Below, one piece after another: positions 26,271 to 33,412 of a stretch of 64,000 bases of DNA. The notes under the pieces are model-generated. The model was not told where the DNA came from, searched no databases, and saw nothing but the letters and a program-made list of their open reading frames with translations. Position numbers and translations under genes: made by a program. This stretch comes from Paenibacillus artemisiicola. Lineage in GTDB: Bacteria > Bacillota > Bacilli > Paenibacillales > Paenibacillaceae. The stretch lies in contig NZ_JAGGDJ010000009.1 of assembly GCF_017652985.1 (NCBI RefSeq), positions 1 through 64,000 of the forward strand. The letters run 5' to 3'. Position 1 is the first letter of the stretch. Each line of letters starts with the position of its first letter.

Positions 26271-26286
26271 TTGATTCGGCTGTCAA
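26257..26286 (-). promoter_or_regulatory. Consensus sigma-A promoter of the NmrA/QorB-like gene
   Basis: On the minus strand TTGACA (26281-26286) and TATAAT (26257-26262) are both perfect hexamers with an 18-base spacer. Transcription would start about 50 bases before the start codon. Confidence 0.85.
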
Positions 26287-26350
26287 TCCCCATTCGGTCG
26301 CCAGCTTCAATCCGCCTCTTCGTTGCCGGCAGGGGTGCAAGGACGACAAA

Positions 26351-26379
26351 AAGACGGCCGATTCCGGATCGGCCGTCTT
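26351..26379 (-). terminator. Hairpin with T-run on the minus strand
   Basis: AAGACGGCCGAT pairs perfectly with ATCGGCCGTCTT around five bases. On the minus strand it continues TTTTTGTCG. It implies a minus-strand transcript entering from about 26400-26640, where no clear gene is found. Confidence 0.75.
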
Positions 26380-26710
26380 CAAGGCGCTGCTGATTGCATG
26401 GCATTGCTTCCTCTTTATCTCGGGGAAGCAGTCCTTTTACCAGGCCCGCCTCTCCTCCCCTTGCCGGCTCTCCTCCGGGAACCGCCGCGTCCGCCGCTCC
26501 GACGTCTCGTCGCATGGCTTTGTTTCGGTAACATGGACCACCCGCGCTTTCTTCCTCGCAGCCGCTTCCGCGCCGGCCCGATTTGCCAAGCCCTGATAGG
26601 TATCCAAGCATTTGGACCGCCGGGTCATATCCTGTTACAAGGGTCGCCCGCGCGCCGGATTCGCGTCCGGCCGCTTCGGCTATTCAATTCGTCGCGGAAG
26701 GAGGAATACG

Positions 26711-27103
26711 ATGCCACTGTTCGTCCCGACCAATATGCAAGGCGCCAGCAGCTCCGACGAGGTGACGATCCCGCTCGGGGAAGACCCCTTCGTCGTGCTG
26801 GAATGGGGCCATTTGATCGAAAGCGAGACAAGCCTCTTGTTTGCCCAAGGCAAGATCGAGCTGCAAGCGTTCTCGACCGACGGGCCCGTCACGTTCAGCT
26901 ACGTGCTGATGGTGGACGGCGTCATTATCGACATCGCGGAAAGCTCGGCCACGACGCCGCTGATCCTCCCGATCGGCGCCCGGCAAGAAGACTTGCCCGC
27001 GGAGCATCTGGTGTTTCAAGTGCTGGTGACCGGCGAAGGAGCGGGTTCGTTGGTCGTCGGAAACCGGGAATGCATGACGATTTCCGGCCCCGCCATTCTC
27101 TAA
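26711..27103 (+). CDS. Hypothetical all-beta protein
   Basis: A 130-residue protein starting at 26711 behind an excellent GGAAGGAGGAATACG. The sequence alternates short hydrophobic strands (FVVLEWGHLIE, VTFSYVLMVDGVIIDI, LVFQVLVTGEGAGSLVVG) and lacks charged helices. It therefore looks like a beta-sandwich of the kind found on spore or exosporium surfaces and in collagen-like C-terminal domains. No signal peptide is visible. It stands alone and is followed by a terminator at 27154-27183. I do not recognise a named family. Confidence 0.65.
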   Translation: MPLFVPTNMQGASSSDEVTIPLGEDPFVVLEWGHLIESETSLLFAQGKIELQAFSTDGPVTFSYVLMVDGVIIDIAESSATTPLILPIGARQEDLPAEHLVFQVLVTGEGAGSLVVGNRECMTISGPAIL

Positions 27104-27153
27104 AATCCGCAGCCTTTCGCATCATGAAGAACCGTCCTCGGTTCCCGTCTTCG

Positions 27154-27183
27154 GAGGCAGCCTAACCATCGGCTGCCTCTTTG
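27154..27183 (+). terminator. Rho-independent terminator
   Basis: GAGGCAGCC pairs with GGCTGCCTC around eight bases and is followed by TTTG. It lies 50 bases after the all-beta protein gene. Confidence 0.75.
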
Positions 27184-27249
27184 CGCGCCTGCCAAAGCGC
27201 GCCGCATGGACGCTTCGGACGAAGCCGTCGGCATTCCAGCGGCCGCGCC

Positions 27250-27432
27250 TTATCGCTTCCGGCGAAATACCCCGTACGCGGCAATGGCGAGCAGCGCATA
27301 AGCGGCTACGACCGAGCCGAGGGTCAGCAGCCGCTCGTGCCGGCTCCCGTCGGCGAACAGAACCGGCCCGAGGCCGAAGAACGTCACGACGGCGAACAAT
27401 AAGAAGAGGACGATACCCAGTACCGTTTTCAT
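27250..27432 (-). CDS. Small two-helix membrane protein
   Basis: A 60-residue protein of two membrane helices (TVLGIVLFLLFAVVTFFGL and LTLGSVVAAYALLAIAAYGV) with a short loop containing FADGSRHER and a basic tail. Similar short proteins with the FFGLGPVL.ADGS pattern occur in other Bacilli without known function. The start at 27432 follows GGGAGGTG. It lies downstream of a GNAT gene on the same strand. Confidence 0.75.
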   Translation of the reverse strand: MKTVLGIVLFLLFAVVTFFGLGPVLFADGSRHERLLTLGSVVAAYALLAIAAYGVFRRKR

Positions 27433-27545
27433 GGCAACACCTCCCGTTCGCGGCGGAGTCGCTTCGTGCGATCGCGGATGCGTCCGCCCGTCTTCGACCG
27501 GCCCGGCTTCTGCGCGGCGCTCGTCTAGAGGCGCATGCGCCCGGC

Positions 27546-28100
27546 TCAAGTTGCGCTTCCGGCCGGCCTTTCCTTAATCAGCCACAAGGCCAATTCGTGT
27601 CCGACGTATACGGTCGTCTCCGGTTCCACGGGTACCCCGTGATCGGCGATGCCCCTTCCGTCCGGAATATAGCCGCGTTTCGCGTACAGCCGCTGCGCGT
27701 TTCCGTAGGCATGATAGAGGCCAACGCCGATGCCGACTTTAGCCGACCTTTCGAACGCGCGCGCTTCGATCGCGTCCATCAGCGCGTTCCCGATGCCGAG
27801 CCGCCGTCTTGCCGGCACCACGTCGAAATTGTTGATTTCCGGTATCCCTTGTTCGGCGAAAGGAGGATATACGGAGGTCTGCAGCAAGTGCAGCCAACCG
27901 GCAAACCGTTCTTCATGCCAGGCAATCAGCGTCGTTCTTCTCCCAGGATCTTGCTCCTGCCAACACCGCTCTATGTAGTCCAAGGGCTTGCCGATCCCGT
28001 GCTCGTTCAAGGCTTCGTAGACCGATGCCGCGTCTCCGCTCTGCATGGGCTTGATCAGAAGTCCGGCTACGATGGTTCTCCCCTCCTTCGATCGGCGCAT
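27546..28100 (-). CDS. GNAT family N-acetyltransferase, start uncertain
   Basis: Acetyl-CoA dependent acetyltransferase of about 184 residues. The core is NNFDVVPARRRLGIGNALMDAIEARAF, split here as EINNFDVVPARRRLGIGNAL (strand 4 and CoA loop) followed by LYHAYGNAQRLYAKRGYIPDG. The start is unclear. An ATG at 28100 gives 184 residues but has no RBS. A strong AAGGAGGGG lies further in and would place initiation at an ATC codon at 28073, giving 175 residues from IVAGLLIKPM. I list the ATG form. The substrate is unknown. Confidence 0.78.
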   Translation of the reverse strand: MRRSKEGRTIVAGLLIKPMQSGDAASVYEALNEHGIGKPLDYIERCWQEQDPGRRTTLIAWHEERFAGWLHLLQTSVYPPFAEQGIPEINNFDVVPARRRLGIGNALMDAIEARAFERSAKVGIGVGLYHAYGNAQRLYAKRGYIPDGRGIADHGVPVEPETTVYVGHELALWLIKERPAGSAT

Positions 28101-28153
28101 GATTGTCCGTCGCCTAGATCCTCTCCCTCTCAACATTCGGACTCCCGCCAAGG

Positions 28154-28178
28154 CAGGCTGCCGGCGACCGGCAGCCTG
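28154..28178. other. Stem-loop between methyltransferase and GNAT genes
   Basis: CAGGCTGCCGG and CCGGCAGCCTG form an 11-base perfect stem with a three-base loop, 37 bases after the methyltransferase stop. There is no T-run on either side, so it may be an mRNA-stabilising or Rho-linked structure. Confidence 0.55.
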
Positions 28179-28214
28179 GCGGCGGGCAAACCCTTCGCAA
28201 ACAAACGACGGGGC

Positions 28215-28790
28215 TCACACGTTCTTGATGGCAAGCAGCGCGTCCACGGGCGGGTGGTCCTCGCCGAACGATCGGACGAATACCGGGTTGCGCCGGTCAT
28301 GCTGTCCCTTCATCACGACGACGTCGAACCCGAGCTCCTCGAATTCTTCCGGCTCCCAGCCGCTGCGGTGCGTTTGGAATTCTTCGCCGTTCAGCCCGTA
28401 ATGGTCCACGTTGGCCTGCGGGAAAAAGCCGCGCGGCGTGAACACGATGACCTGCTTCTTCGCGATCAGCTCGGCGTCGCGGAGCATCTTGAGCGCGTCG
28501 TGCTTGCCGAAATGCTCGATCGAATCCATGAAGGACACCGCGGAAAACGTCTTCGGAATAAAGAATTGCTCCATCAGCCGCGCATCCGCGTTGAGCGGCA
28601 AAATATGACCGGACGTCGTCGCGCGGTTCAGCAAATACGGCCGGTGCACATCCATGGCGACGATATGCGCGTACGGCAGATCGTCCAGGATCAAACAAGG
28701 TCCGCTGCCGACATCGAGCAAGCTCTCCGTCTCGGTCAGCCGCTCGGTCAGCAGCGCCAAAAAATTGCGATTATCCGTTACGTAGGCCAC
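28215..28790 (-). CDS. Class I SAM-dependent methyltransferase
   Basis: A 191-residue methyltransferase. Motif I appears as SLLDVGSGPCLILDDL, motif II as HIVAMDVHRPYLL and the post-motif region as FSAVSFMDSIEHFGKHDALKM. The C-terminal half (QVIVFTPRGFFPQ) is like that of small UbiE/Coq3-type enzymes. The start is a GTG at 28790, set by AAAGGAGG nine bases before it. The acceptor is unknown. It stands alone or leads the GNAT gene. Confidence 0.85.
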   Translation of the reverse strand: MAYVTDNRNFLALLTERLTETESLLDVGSGPCLILDDLPYAHIVAMDVHRPYLLNRATTSGHILPLNADARLMEQFFIPKTFSAVSFMDSIEHFGKHDALKMLRDAELIAKKQVIVFTPRGFFPQANVDHYGLNGEEFQTHRSGWEPEEFEELGFDVVVMKGQHDRRNPVFVRSFGEDHPPVDALLAIKNV

Positions 28791-28932
28791 TGGCTTCGCC
28801 TCCTTTGCTCGAACTCTGTTACCAGTGTATGAGCATGTCCGGGATCCGGCGCGGGCAGATGCGCAGCCGACTGTCATGACTTTTGCCGCGCCGCTCCGGC
28901 AAGCCGGTGCGTATGGCGCGGCAGCAGTCCGG

Positions 28933-29931
28933 TCAGAGCGGGTCCAATTGATCGGCGAGCGTATCCCAATTCGCCTCGAGCCAGTGCATCTCCTCGACGA
29001 AGCGGGCCAGCAGCCCGCGCAGCTCGCCGTCGCGGCGCACCTCCGTGCGAAGCCACCAGCCGGATTCGATCACGTACAGCAGGCGCATCGCGCGGCTGAG
29101 CATCCCGCGCGGCGCTTCCGCGTGCGCGCGGTACCCGTCCAGGAAAGCCCGGGCTTCCTCCTCGCGGATCCGGCCGTCCCGCAGCGCGCCCGACAGGAGC
29201 GCGCGGGCGACGTCGATCTCGGGATAGGCGACGTCCATCCGGTCGAAATCCACGATGCCGGCTACGCCGCGCGCATGCAGCATCAGGTTGTCGACCCACA
29301 GATCCCAGTGCAGCCAGCCTGTCCGGCTCGGCGCGAACAGCCCGAAATCCAGCGCGTCCACGATCGTCCGCGATCGCTCCAGCCAGGACAACACCGTCCC
29401 GTCCCCCGCCGCCTCCGCCGCGTCCCAATTCCGCTGCCATTCCCGCCGGTACGCCGCTTTGTCGGGCGTCCAGACGGGCACGGCCGCCGGTGCGCCGGCG
29501 TTCAGCCGGCGGTGCATGCGGCCGACCGCCGCGCCGAGCGCGGACAGCTGCGCGGCATTCATGCCCCCCGCTTCGGCCGTTTGCCCCTCCACCCAATCGA
29601 GCGCGGCGAAATGCAAGCCGGAAGGCGTTTCCTGCAAGCATTGCCCCTCGTGCGCATAGACGCCCGGGCACGGAATGCCCGCGACGCTCAGCCCGTGCTG
29701 AATCCGGAGGTTCCGTTCGATCCCCTTGCGCCGCTCCGGGTTCGCGTGCAGCTTATAGCGCTCCGGATGATAATATTTGACGAACAGCGGCCCTCGGTCC
29801 GTGGTCATGCGCCACTTGACGTTGAGCCAGCCCTTGTCGATCGTGACGGCTTCCTGCGCGATTAGCCCGAATCGGCGCTTCAGCTCACCGGCGATTTCCT
29901 GCGCCAGCCTCTCGTTTTCGTTTTCGCCCAT
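28933..29931 (-). CDS. Aminoglycoside-phosphotransferase/CotS-type kinase
   Basis: A 332-residue protein with the APH/choline-kinase fold. It shows a P-loop-like glycine stretch and lysines (TDRGPLFVKYYHPE), the catalytic loop GWLHWDLWVDNLMLH (HxDxxxxN) and the metal site AGIVDFDRMDVAYPEID. The length and the extra C-terminal helices match CotS/YutH-type proteins of spore formers, which are kinase-like and often linked to the spore coat. The start at 29931 follows AAAGGAGGGG. It could equally phosphorylate a small metabolite. Confidence 0.82.
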   Translation of the reverse strand: MGENENERLAQEIAGELKRRFGLIAQEAVTIDKGWLNVKWRMTTDRGPLFVKYYHPERYKLHANPERRKGIERNLRIQHGLSVAGIPCPGVYAHEGQCLQETPSGLHFAALDWVEGQTAEAGGMNAAQLSALGAAVGRMHRRLNAGAPAAVPVWTPDKAAYRREWQRNWDAAEAAGDGTVLSWLERSRTIVDALDFGLFAPSRTGWLHWDLWVDNLMLHARGVAGIVDFDRMDVAYPEIDVARALLSGALRDGRIREEEARAFLDGYRAHAEAPRGMLSRAMRLLYVIESGWWLRTEVRRDGELRGLLARFVEEMHWLEANWDTLADQLDPL

Positions 29932-29970
29932 CCGCTGGCCCCTCCTTTCCTTGCTTTGCCGCCGCGGACG

Positions 29971-30552
29971 CTACCTCAGCTTCGCCTCGTACACGAGCTT
30001 CCCGCTTGCGTCGAGTCCGCGAACGGACTGCCACTCGCCATTATTGCCGTTGTCGGCCTCCCATAGAAACAAAAACATCCGATCTTCGCCGATCGGCGAA
30101 TGCATGGAAGCCACGTTGCCCGATTTCTTCTCGGTCATGACCAGTTCGACCGCCGCAATCCGGTCGTCGGACACGTAGCCATAGAATTTGAAGGCCATCA
30201 AGCGATCGTGCGTCGCCGATCCGCTCCAGCTGTAGGTAAACGGTTTGGAAGGGTCGATTTCGACGCCGCCCACGCCGTCGCCCGGCACCCAGCCGCCGTG
30301 TCGGCGCTTCACGGTATCCGCGGAAAACCATGTCTTGTACGTCCCGAGGAACACGACCTGATCCTTGTCGAAGGGCGCCACGACCTTGCGCGCGACCGCG
30401 GTTGGCCCGTAATGGAAGCTCTTCTCCGAGAGGCGGTGCGCTTCCTCCGGCGTGCGGCTGCCCGTGTAAACGGGAAGCGTCTGGACGAACAGCCAGGCGA
30501 GCAGCAGGACGGCTGCCCACTCGGCGGCCGCGATTGCCGTGCGTCTCCTCAT
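29971..30552 (-). CDS. Membrane-anchored protein of unknown function, second gene of a pair
   Basis: A 193-residue protein with one N-terminal membrane segment (AIAAAEWAAVLLLAWLFVQ) and an external domain rich in aromatic residues (DKDQVVFLGTYKTWFSAD, TYSWSGSATHDRLMAFKFYG). The start at 30552 follows AAGGAGG and shares ATGA with the upstream gene, so the pair is coupled. No family is recognised. The external domain probably works together with that of its partner. Confidence 0.7.
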   Translation of the reverse strand: MRRRTAIAAAEWAAVLLLAWLFVQTLPVYTGSRTPEEAHRLSEKSFHYGPTAVARKVVAPFDKDQVVFLGTYKTWFSADTVKRRHGGWVPGDGVGGVEIDPSKPFTYSWSGSATHDRLMAFKFYGYVSDDRIAAVELVMTEKKSGNVASMHSPIGEDRMFLFLWEADNGNNGEWQSVRGLDASGKLVYEAKLR

Positions 30553-31049
30553 GCCTCCGCGCCTCCTTCGGCTAGCGGGATGTCCAGCCCGGCGCGCCGA
30601 TCGTACAGCTCGTAGAACAGCGTCGCGCGGGTGGCCGGCGTCATCGGCGCGTCGTACCATAAGTAGCCGCGCTGGCCTCCCGGAAAGCCGCTCGAGCCGG
30701 ATTCATGATTCTCCAGCACGCGGCCGTCCGGCAGCCGGAGCTTGAACGCGGTCGTCGGGAGCGACCAGCTATTGCGCGTGATTGTCGAACGGTACGTGTA
30801 TGTCACCAGAATATGCTCGTCATCGACGTACACCTCGTCGACGGTGAATGTGTCCTCGTCGATCGCCATCGGCTTTCCGACGGAAATACGTATGTATGCG
30901 CCGTCGGCGTGCACCGCTTCCATCGGGTCATTGATGCCGCGGCCGCGCTCCTGCGTCCACCGCTCGATATAATACGGCAGCAGCAGCAAGGCCAGGACGA
31001 CAAGGAGCGTTCTTCGGACGATCGCGAGGACCCGCCGGGTTCGCTTCAT
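30549..31049 (-). CDS. Membrane-anchored protein of unknown function, first gene of a pair
   Basis: A 166-residue protein with an N-terminal anchor (RRTLLVVLALLLLPYYI) and an external beta-rich domain (TFTVDEVYVDDEHILVTYTY, KLRLPDGRVLENHESG). The domain pattern recalls the DUF4179/DUF5643-like external domains of anti-sigma factors, but no cytoplasmic part is present. The start at 31049 follows GGAAGGCGG. It overlaps the next gene by four bases. Confidence 0.7.
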   Translation of the reverse strand: MKRTRRVLAIVRRTLLVVLALLLLPYYIERWTQERGRGINDPMEAVHADGAYIRISVGKPMAIDEDTFTVDEVYVDDEHILVTYTYRSTITRNSWSLPTTAFKLRLPDGRVLENHESGSSGFPGGQRGYLWYDAPMTPATRATLFYELYDRRAGLDIPLAEGGAEA

Positions 31050-31130
31050 TCGGCTTCGCCGCCTTCCTTATTTTACCTGAAACAATAGACGCGATGAGCC
31101 CGGAAAGGTTGCGTGCCGGAAGCGGCGCGC

Positions 31131-31157
31131 GAAAAAGACAGCCGCTCCCGGCTGCCT
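31131..31157 (-). terminator. Rho-independent terminator
   Basis: On the minus strand AGGCAGCCG and CGGCTGTCT pair (one G-T) around four bases, then TTTTTC. It lies 28 bases after the stop of the gene at 31185. Confidence 0.8.
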
Positions 31158-31184
31158 CTCCGTTCCCAAATAGATGCGCCCCGT

Positions 31185-32372
31185 TCAGGCATCCGGTTCG
31201 ACGCCGACGTAAACCGGCAGTCTCATTCCTTGCTGTTGGTCCAAATCGTCTTGCGGAACGAGCACGAGATGGAGTTCCGCCTTCCCGGCGCGCTCCCCGG
31301 TCAACATAATCCGGAAGGCATGCATGCGCTGGTTCATCTGCGCCATCCATTCGCGCATAACGCCCAGCTTCGCGGCGTCGGCCGGGTACAAGCTCAACAA
31401 CCCGCCATCGGGAAATTCGAGTTCGGGAAACGCATACCGGTATCCGATGATCGACTCCCCGCCGGCCTCGAGCTCGAGCCGCTCCGGCTCGGCCGCGAAC
31501 GCCTCCCGTTCATCGAATTGGACCGATCTCCGTTCGAGCATGCCCGCTCCCGCCGCGATCAGCCGCTCGTCGAGCGCCGGTCCCCAGAGGAGCACGGTCA
31601 GTCCGGTGAACGCTTGTCCTTGGCTTTGGAAGCCGAACGAAAGCTTGAACTCGCCGCCCGCGTCTCCCGTCACGAAAGATTCCCGGCTCGTAAACGCCAG
31701 CTTCGGCCCGTCCGGCGCTTCAATAAACGCCGACGGGCTTACGAGGCTGCGAAAGCGGAGGACTCTGGACTCGGCATCGGCCGCGCCGCCCGGTTGAACC
31801 TCCGCCTCCGGCTCATGGCCCCGGAGCGCCGCGCCGGCGGGAATGGCCAACAGCTCCGCCGCCCGGGCGAGCGCATCTTCCGCGAACAGCTCCTCGCTCT
31901 CCCAAATCTCCTTCAATCGTCCCGGCTCCACGCCCGCCGCGCATACCTCGGCCCACCTCGAAGGCAGCCCGTTCCGCTTCCGCTTGCGGCCCCCTTCCAT
32001 CATCGCGTTGAAGGCGTCCAAATCGTTGACGATCGTATCGGCGGTTCCCCCGTTCCGATAGAGCCGCATCAGGAGCCAGTCGCTGTCATGCACGATGGAG
32101 CCGACGGCCGGAACCCCCAATCGCGATATGGCCGTGCCGATGGCGTCCATGGCATGGACATCCTGCTCGTCGAGCCTCTGGTCGTAGACGGAAATCCATC
32201 GGTCGGACGCTGCCCGCAGCAGCAGCGAACGGTCCGCCGAAGCGGCATCGTCCGCGAGCTCGTAGACGCCGTTAATGAGTTTATCGGTGATTGCCGTTTC
32301 AAGCTCGTCCAGCAGCGCCGAACGGTTTCTTCCCTCCGCCAGTACTTGAATATTGGCAATAAACGTCCCCAT
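31185..32372 (-). CDS. Hypothetical protein, 395 residues
   Basis: An unrecognised cytoplasmic protein. The N-terminal 130 residues are mixed alpha/beta (TFIANIQVLAEGRNRSALLD, MDAIGTAISRLGVPAVGSIV). The middle is helical and acidic. The C-terminal 170 residues are beta-rich (KLAFTSRESFVTGDAGGEFK, ELHLVLVPQDDLDQQQGM). No signal peptide or membrane segment is seen. The start at 32372 (MGTFIANIQV) follows AAAAGGAG; the longer frame to 32441 has no RBS. Its own terminator follows, so it is monocistronic or the last gene of a unit beginning with the kinase at 33122. Confidence 0.65.
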   Translation of the reverse strand: MGTFIANIQVLAEGRNRSALLDELETAITDKLINGVYELADDAASADRSLLLRAASDRWISVYDQRLDEQDVHAMDAIGTAISRLGVPAVGSIVHDSDWLLMRLYRNGGTADTIVNDLDAFNAMMEGGRKRKRNGLPSRWAEVCAAGVEPGRLKEIWESEELFAEDALARAAELLAIPAGAALRGHEPEAEVQPGGAADAESRVLRFRSLVSPSAFIEAPDGPKLAFTSRESFVTGDAGGEFKLSFGFQSQGQAFTGLTVLLWGPALDERLIAAGAGMLERRSVQFDEREAFAAEPERLELEAGGESIIGYRYAFPELEFPDGGLLSLYPADAAKLGVMREWMAQMNQRMHAFRIMLTGERAGKAELHLVLVPQDDLDQQQGMRLPVYVGVEPDA

Positions 32373-32525
32373 GCGCGATGCTCCTTTTCCATTCCGTTTC
32401 GCTGGAAGAATTCCTATGGTTATTCGCCGCCCGTCCGTCATTCGTTAAGGGCCGCAACCGGCCGTTGCCGCTTTCCTTCCGTCCGGCAGCGGAGTCCCCT
32501 CCGGCTTGATGGCGGATCCGCGGAA

Positions 32526-33122
32526 TCAGATCCGCGCCAAAACCCAGTCCCGGATCAGACCGGCCGCCTGCTCGGGCGTCCGGTCGGTCGTATCGACCGT
32601 CACCAAGGGCGGATCGAACGCGGTCTCGCCGTTGTCGAGCAGCCAGCGCGCGAAGTTCTTGTGATCCTCGACGAACGCGTCCGTCGTGCCTCGCCACGCG
32701 GGACGTCCGCGCAGGCGGGCTTCCCGCGCCGCGTCGTCGCAATGCAGGTTCAGGTAATGCACCTCCCGGAAGAACCGGTAATGGTCGCAGCGCTCGACGT
32801 CCCCGGGCATCTGGGTGCCGCACAGCACCGTATGCCGCCCGCTCTGGCCGATCTGAAACGCGACCTTGAGCCAGTTGGACCGGGCTTGGTCCCAGTCCGC
32901 GGCGTGCATCTCGTCGGTATCGAAGACGTCGCAGTCCGGCAGCGCCTTGCGGAGATGCTTCGCGACCGTCGTCTTGCCCGCCCCGCTCGTGCCCGTCACG
33001 ATAAACAGCGGCACCATGCGGATCGGCTCCGCGAATTCGCATTCGGGACAGACGCGCGTCCGCTCGTCCCGGTTCACCTTCGTCTCTACATATTCGCCGC
33101 ATCCGCCGCATACGATCGGCAT
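32526..33122 (-). CDS. P-loop nucleoside/shikimate-type kinase with N-terminal zinc ribbon
   Basis: A 198-residue protein. It begins with a small zinc-ribbon (CGGC near the start, CPEC about 25 residues later) and continues into an AAA/kinase P-loop domain: LFIVTGTSGAGKTTVAKHL (Walker A) and DVFDTDEMHAADW. A lid segment RLRGRPAWRGTTDAF follows. The start at 33122 follows AAAGGGG. This form is close to small nucleotide/chloramphenicol-phosphotransferase-like kinases. The substrate is unknown, and the added zinc ribbon is unusual for such a short kinase. Confidence 0.8.
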   Translation of the reverse strand: MPIVCGGCGEYVETKVNRDERTRVCPECEFAEPIRMVPLFIVTGTSGAGKTTVAKHLRKALPDCDVFDTDEMHAADWDQARSNWLKVAFQIGQSGRHTVLCGTQMPGDVERCDHYRFFREVHYLNLHCDDAAREARLRGRPAWRGTTDAFVEDHKNFARWLLDNGETAFDPPLVTVDTTDRTPEQAAGLIRDWVLARI

Positions 33123-33252
33123 CCGGCAGCGCCCCTTTCGGATGGATGATTCGGAATTGGAAATGCCGCCCATCGCCAACCTTAGACGCTTCTGCCCGGC
33201 CAAAGTTGCGGCGGGCGGATGCGAGGCGTTAGCCGATGCCGGACGCCGAACG

Positions 33253-33294
33253 AAAAGGCAGCCGAACCCTGCAATCAGGGGACGGCTGCCTTTT
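33253..33294. terminator. Bidirectional terminator
   Basis: AAAAGGCAGCCG and CGGCTGCCTTTT form a 12-base perfect stem around 18 bases, with T-runs built in on both strands. It lies about 120 bases after the Eis-like gene stop on the minus strand. Confidence 0.8.
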
Positions 33295-33320
33295 CGGCTT
33301 GCGTTCGTTTCTCATAAGCT

Positions 33321-33370
33321 GCGGTTGCCGCTTGCTTCCGGTTGCTCCCGGTTGCTCCCGGCCGCTTCCG
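33321..33370. repeat. Ten-base tandem repeat, five units
   Basis: Five units of ten bases built on GTTGCTCCCG (two units identical, three with one to three changes) lie between the terminator and the Eis-like gene stop. Confidence 0.65.
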
Positions 33371-33412
33371 GCCATGCTACGTTGCAAGCACGCCCGCCAC
33401 TAAAGGGATGAA

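Larger units (their letters stand above)
26202..26710. other. 509-base gap with promoter, hairpins and a doubtful small frame
   Basis: The left part holds the promoter and operator of the NmrA/QorB-like gene. A terminator-like hairpin lies at 26351-26379 and a weaker GCTTCC-N12-GGAAGC hairpin at 26406-26429. A minus-strand open frame at 26437-26628 (63 codons, very basic and acidic, poor RBS) could be the gene served by that terminator. I do not call it, because it has no recognisable fold. Confidence 0.5.

Noticed and set aside
26264-26611. Minus-strand open frame of 115 codons
   Set aside because: It runs through the hairpin at 26351-26379 and up to the -10 box of the QorB-like promoter, so it is not a plausible gene.
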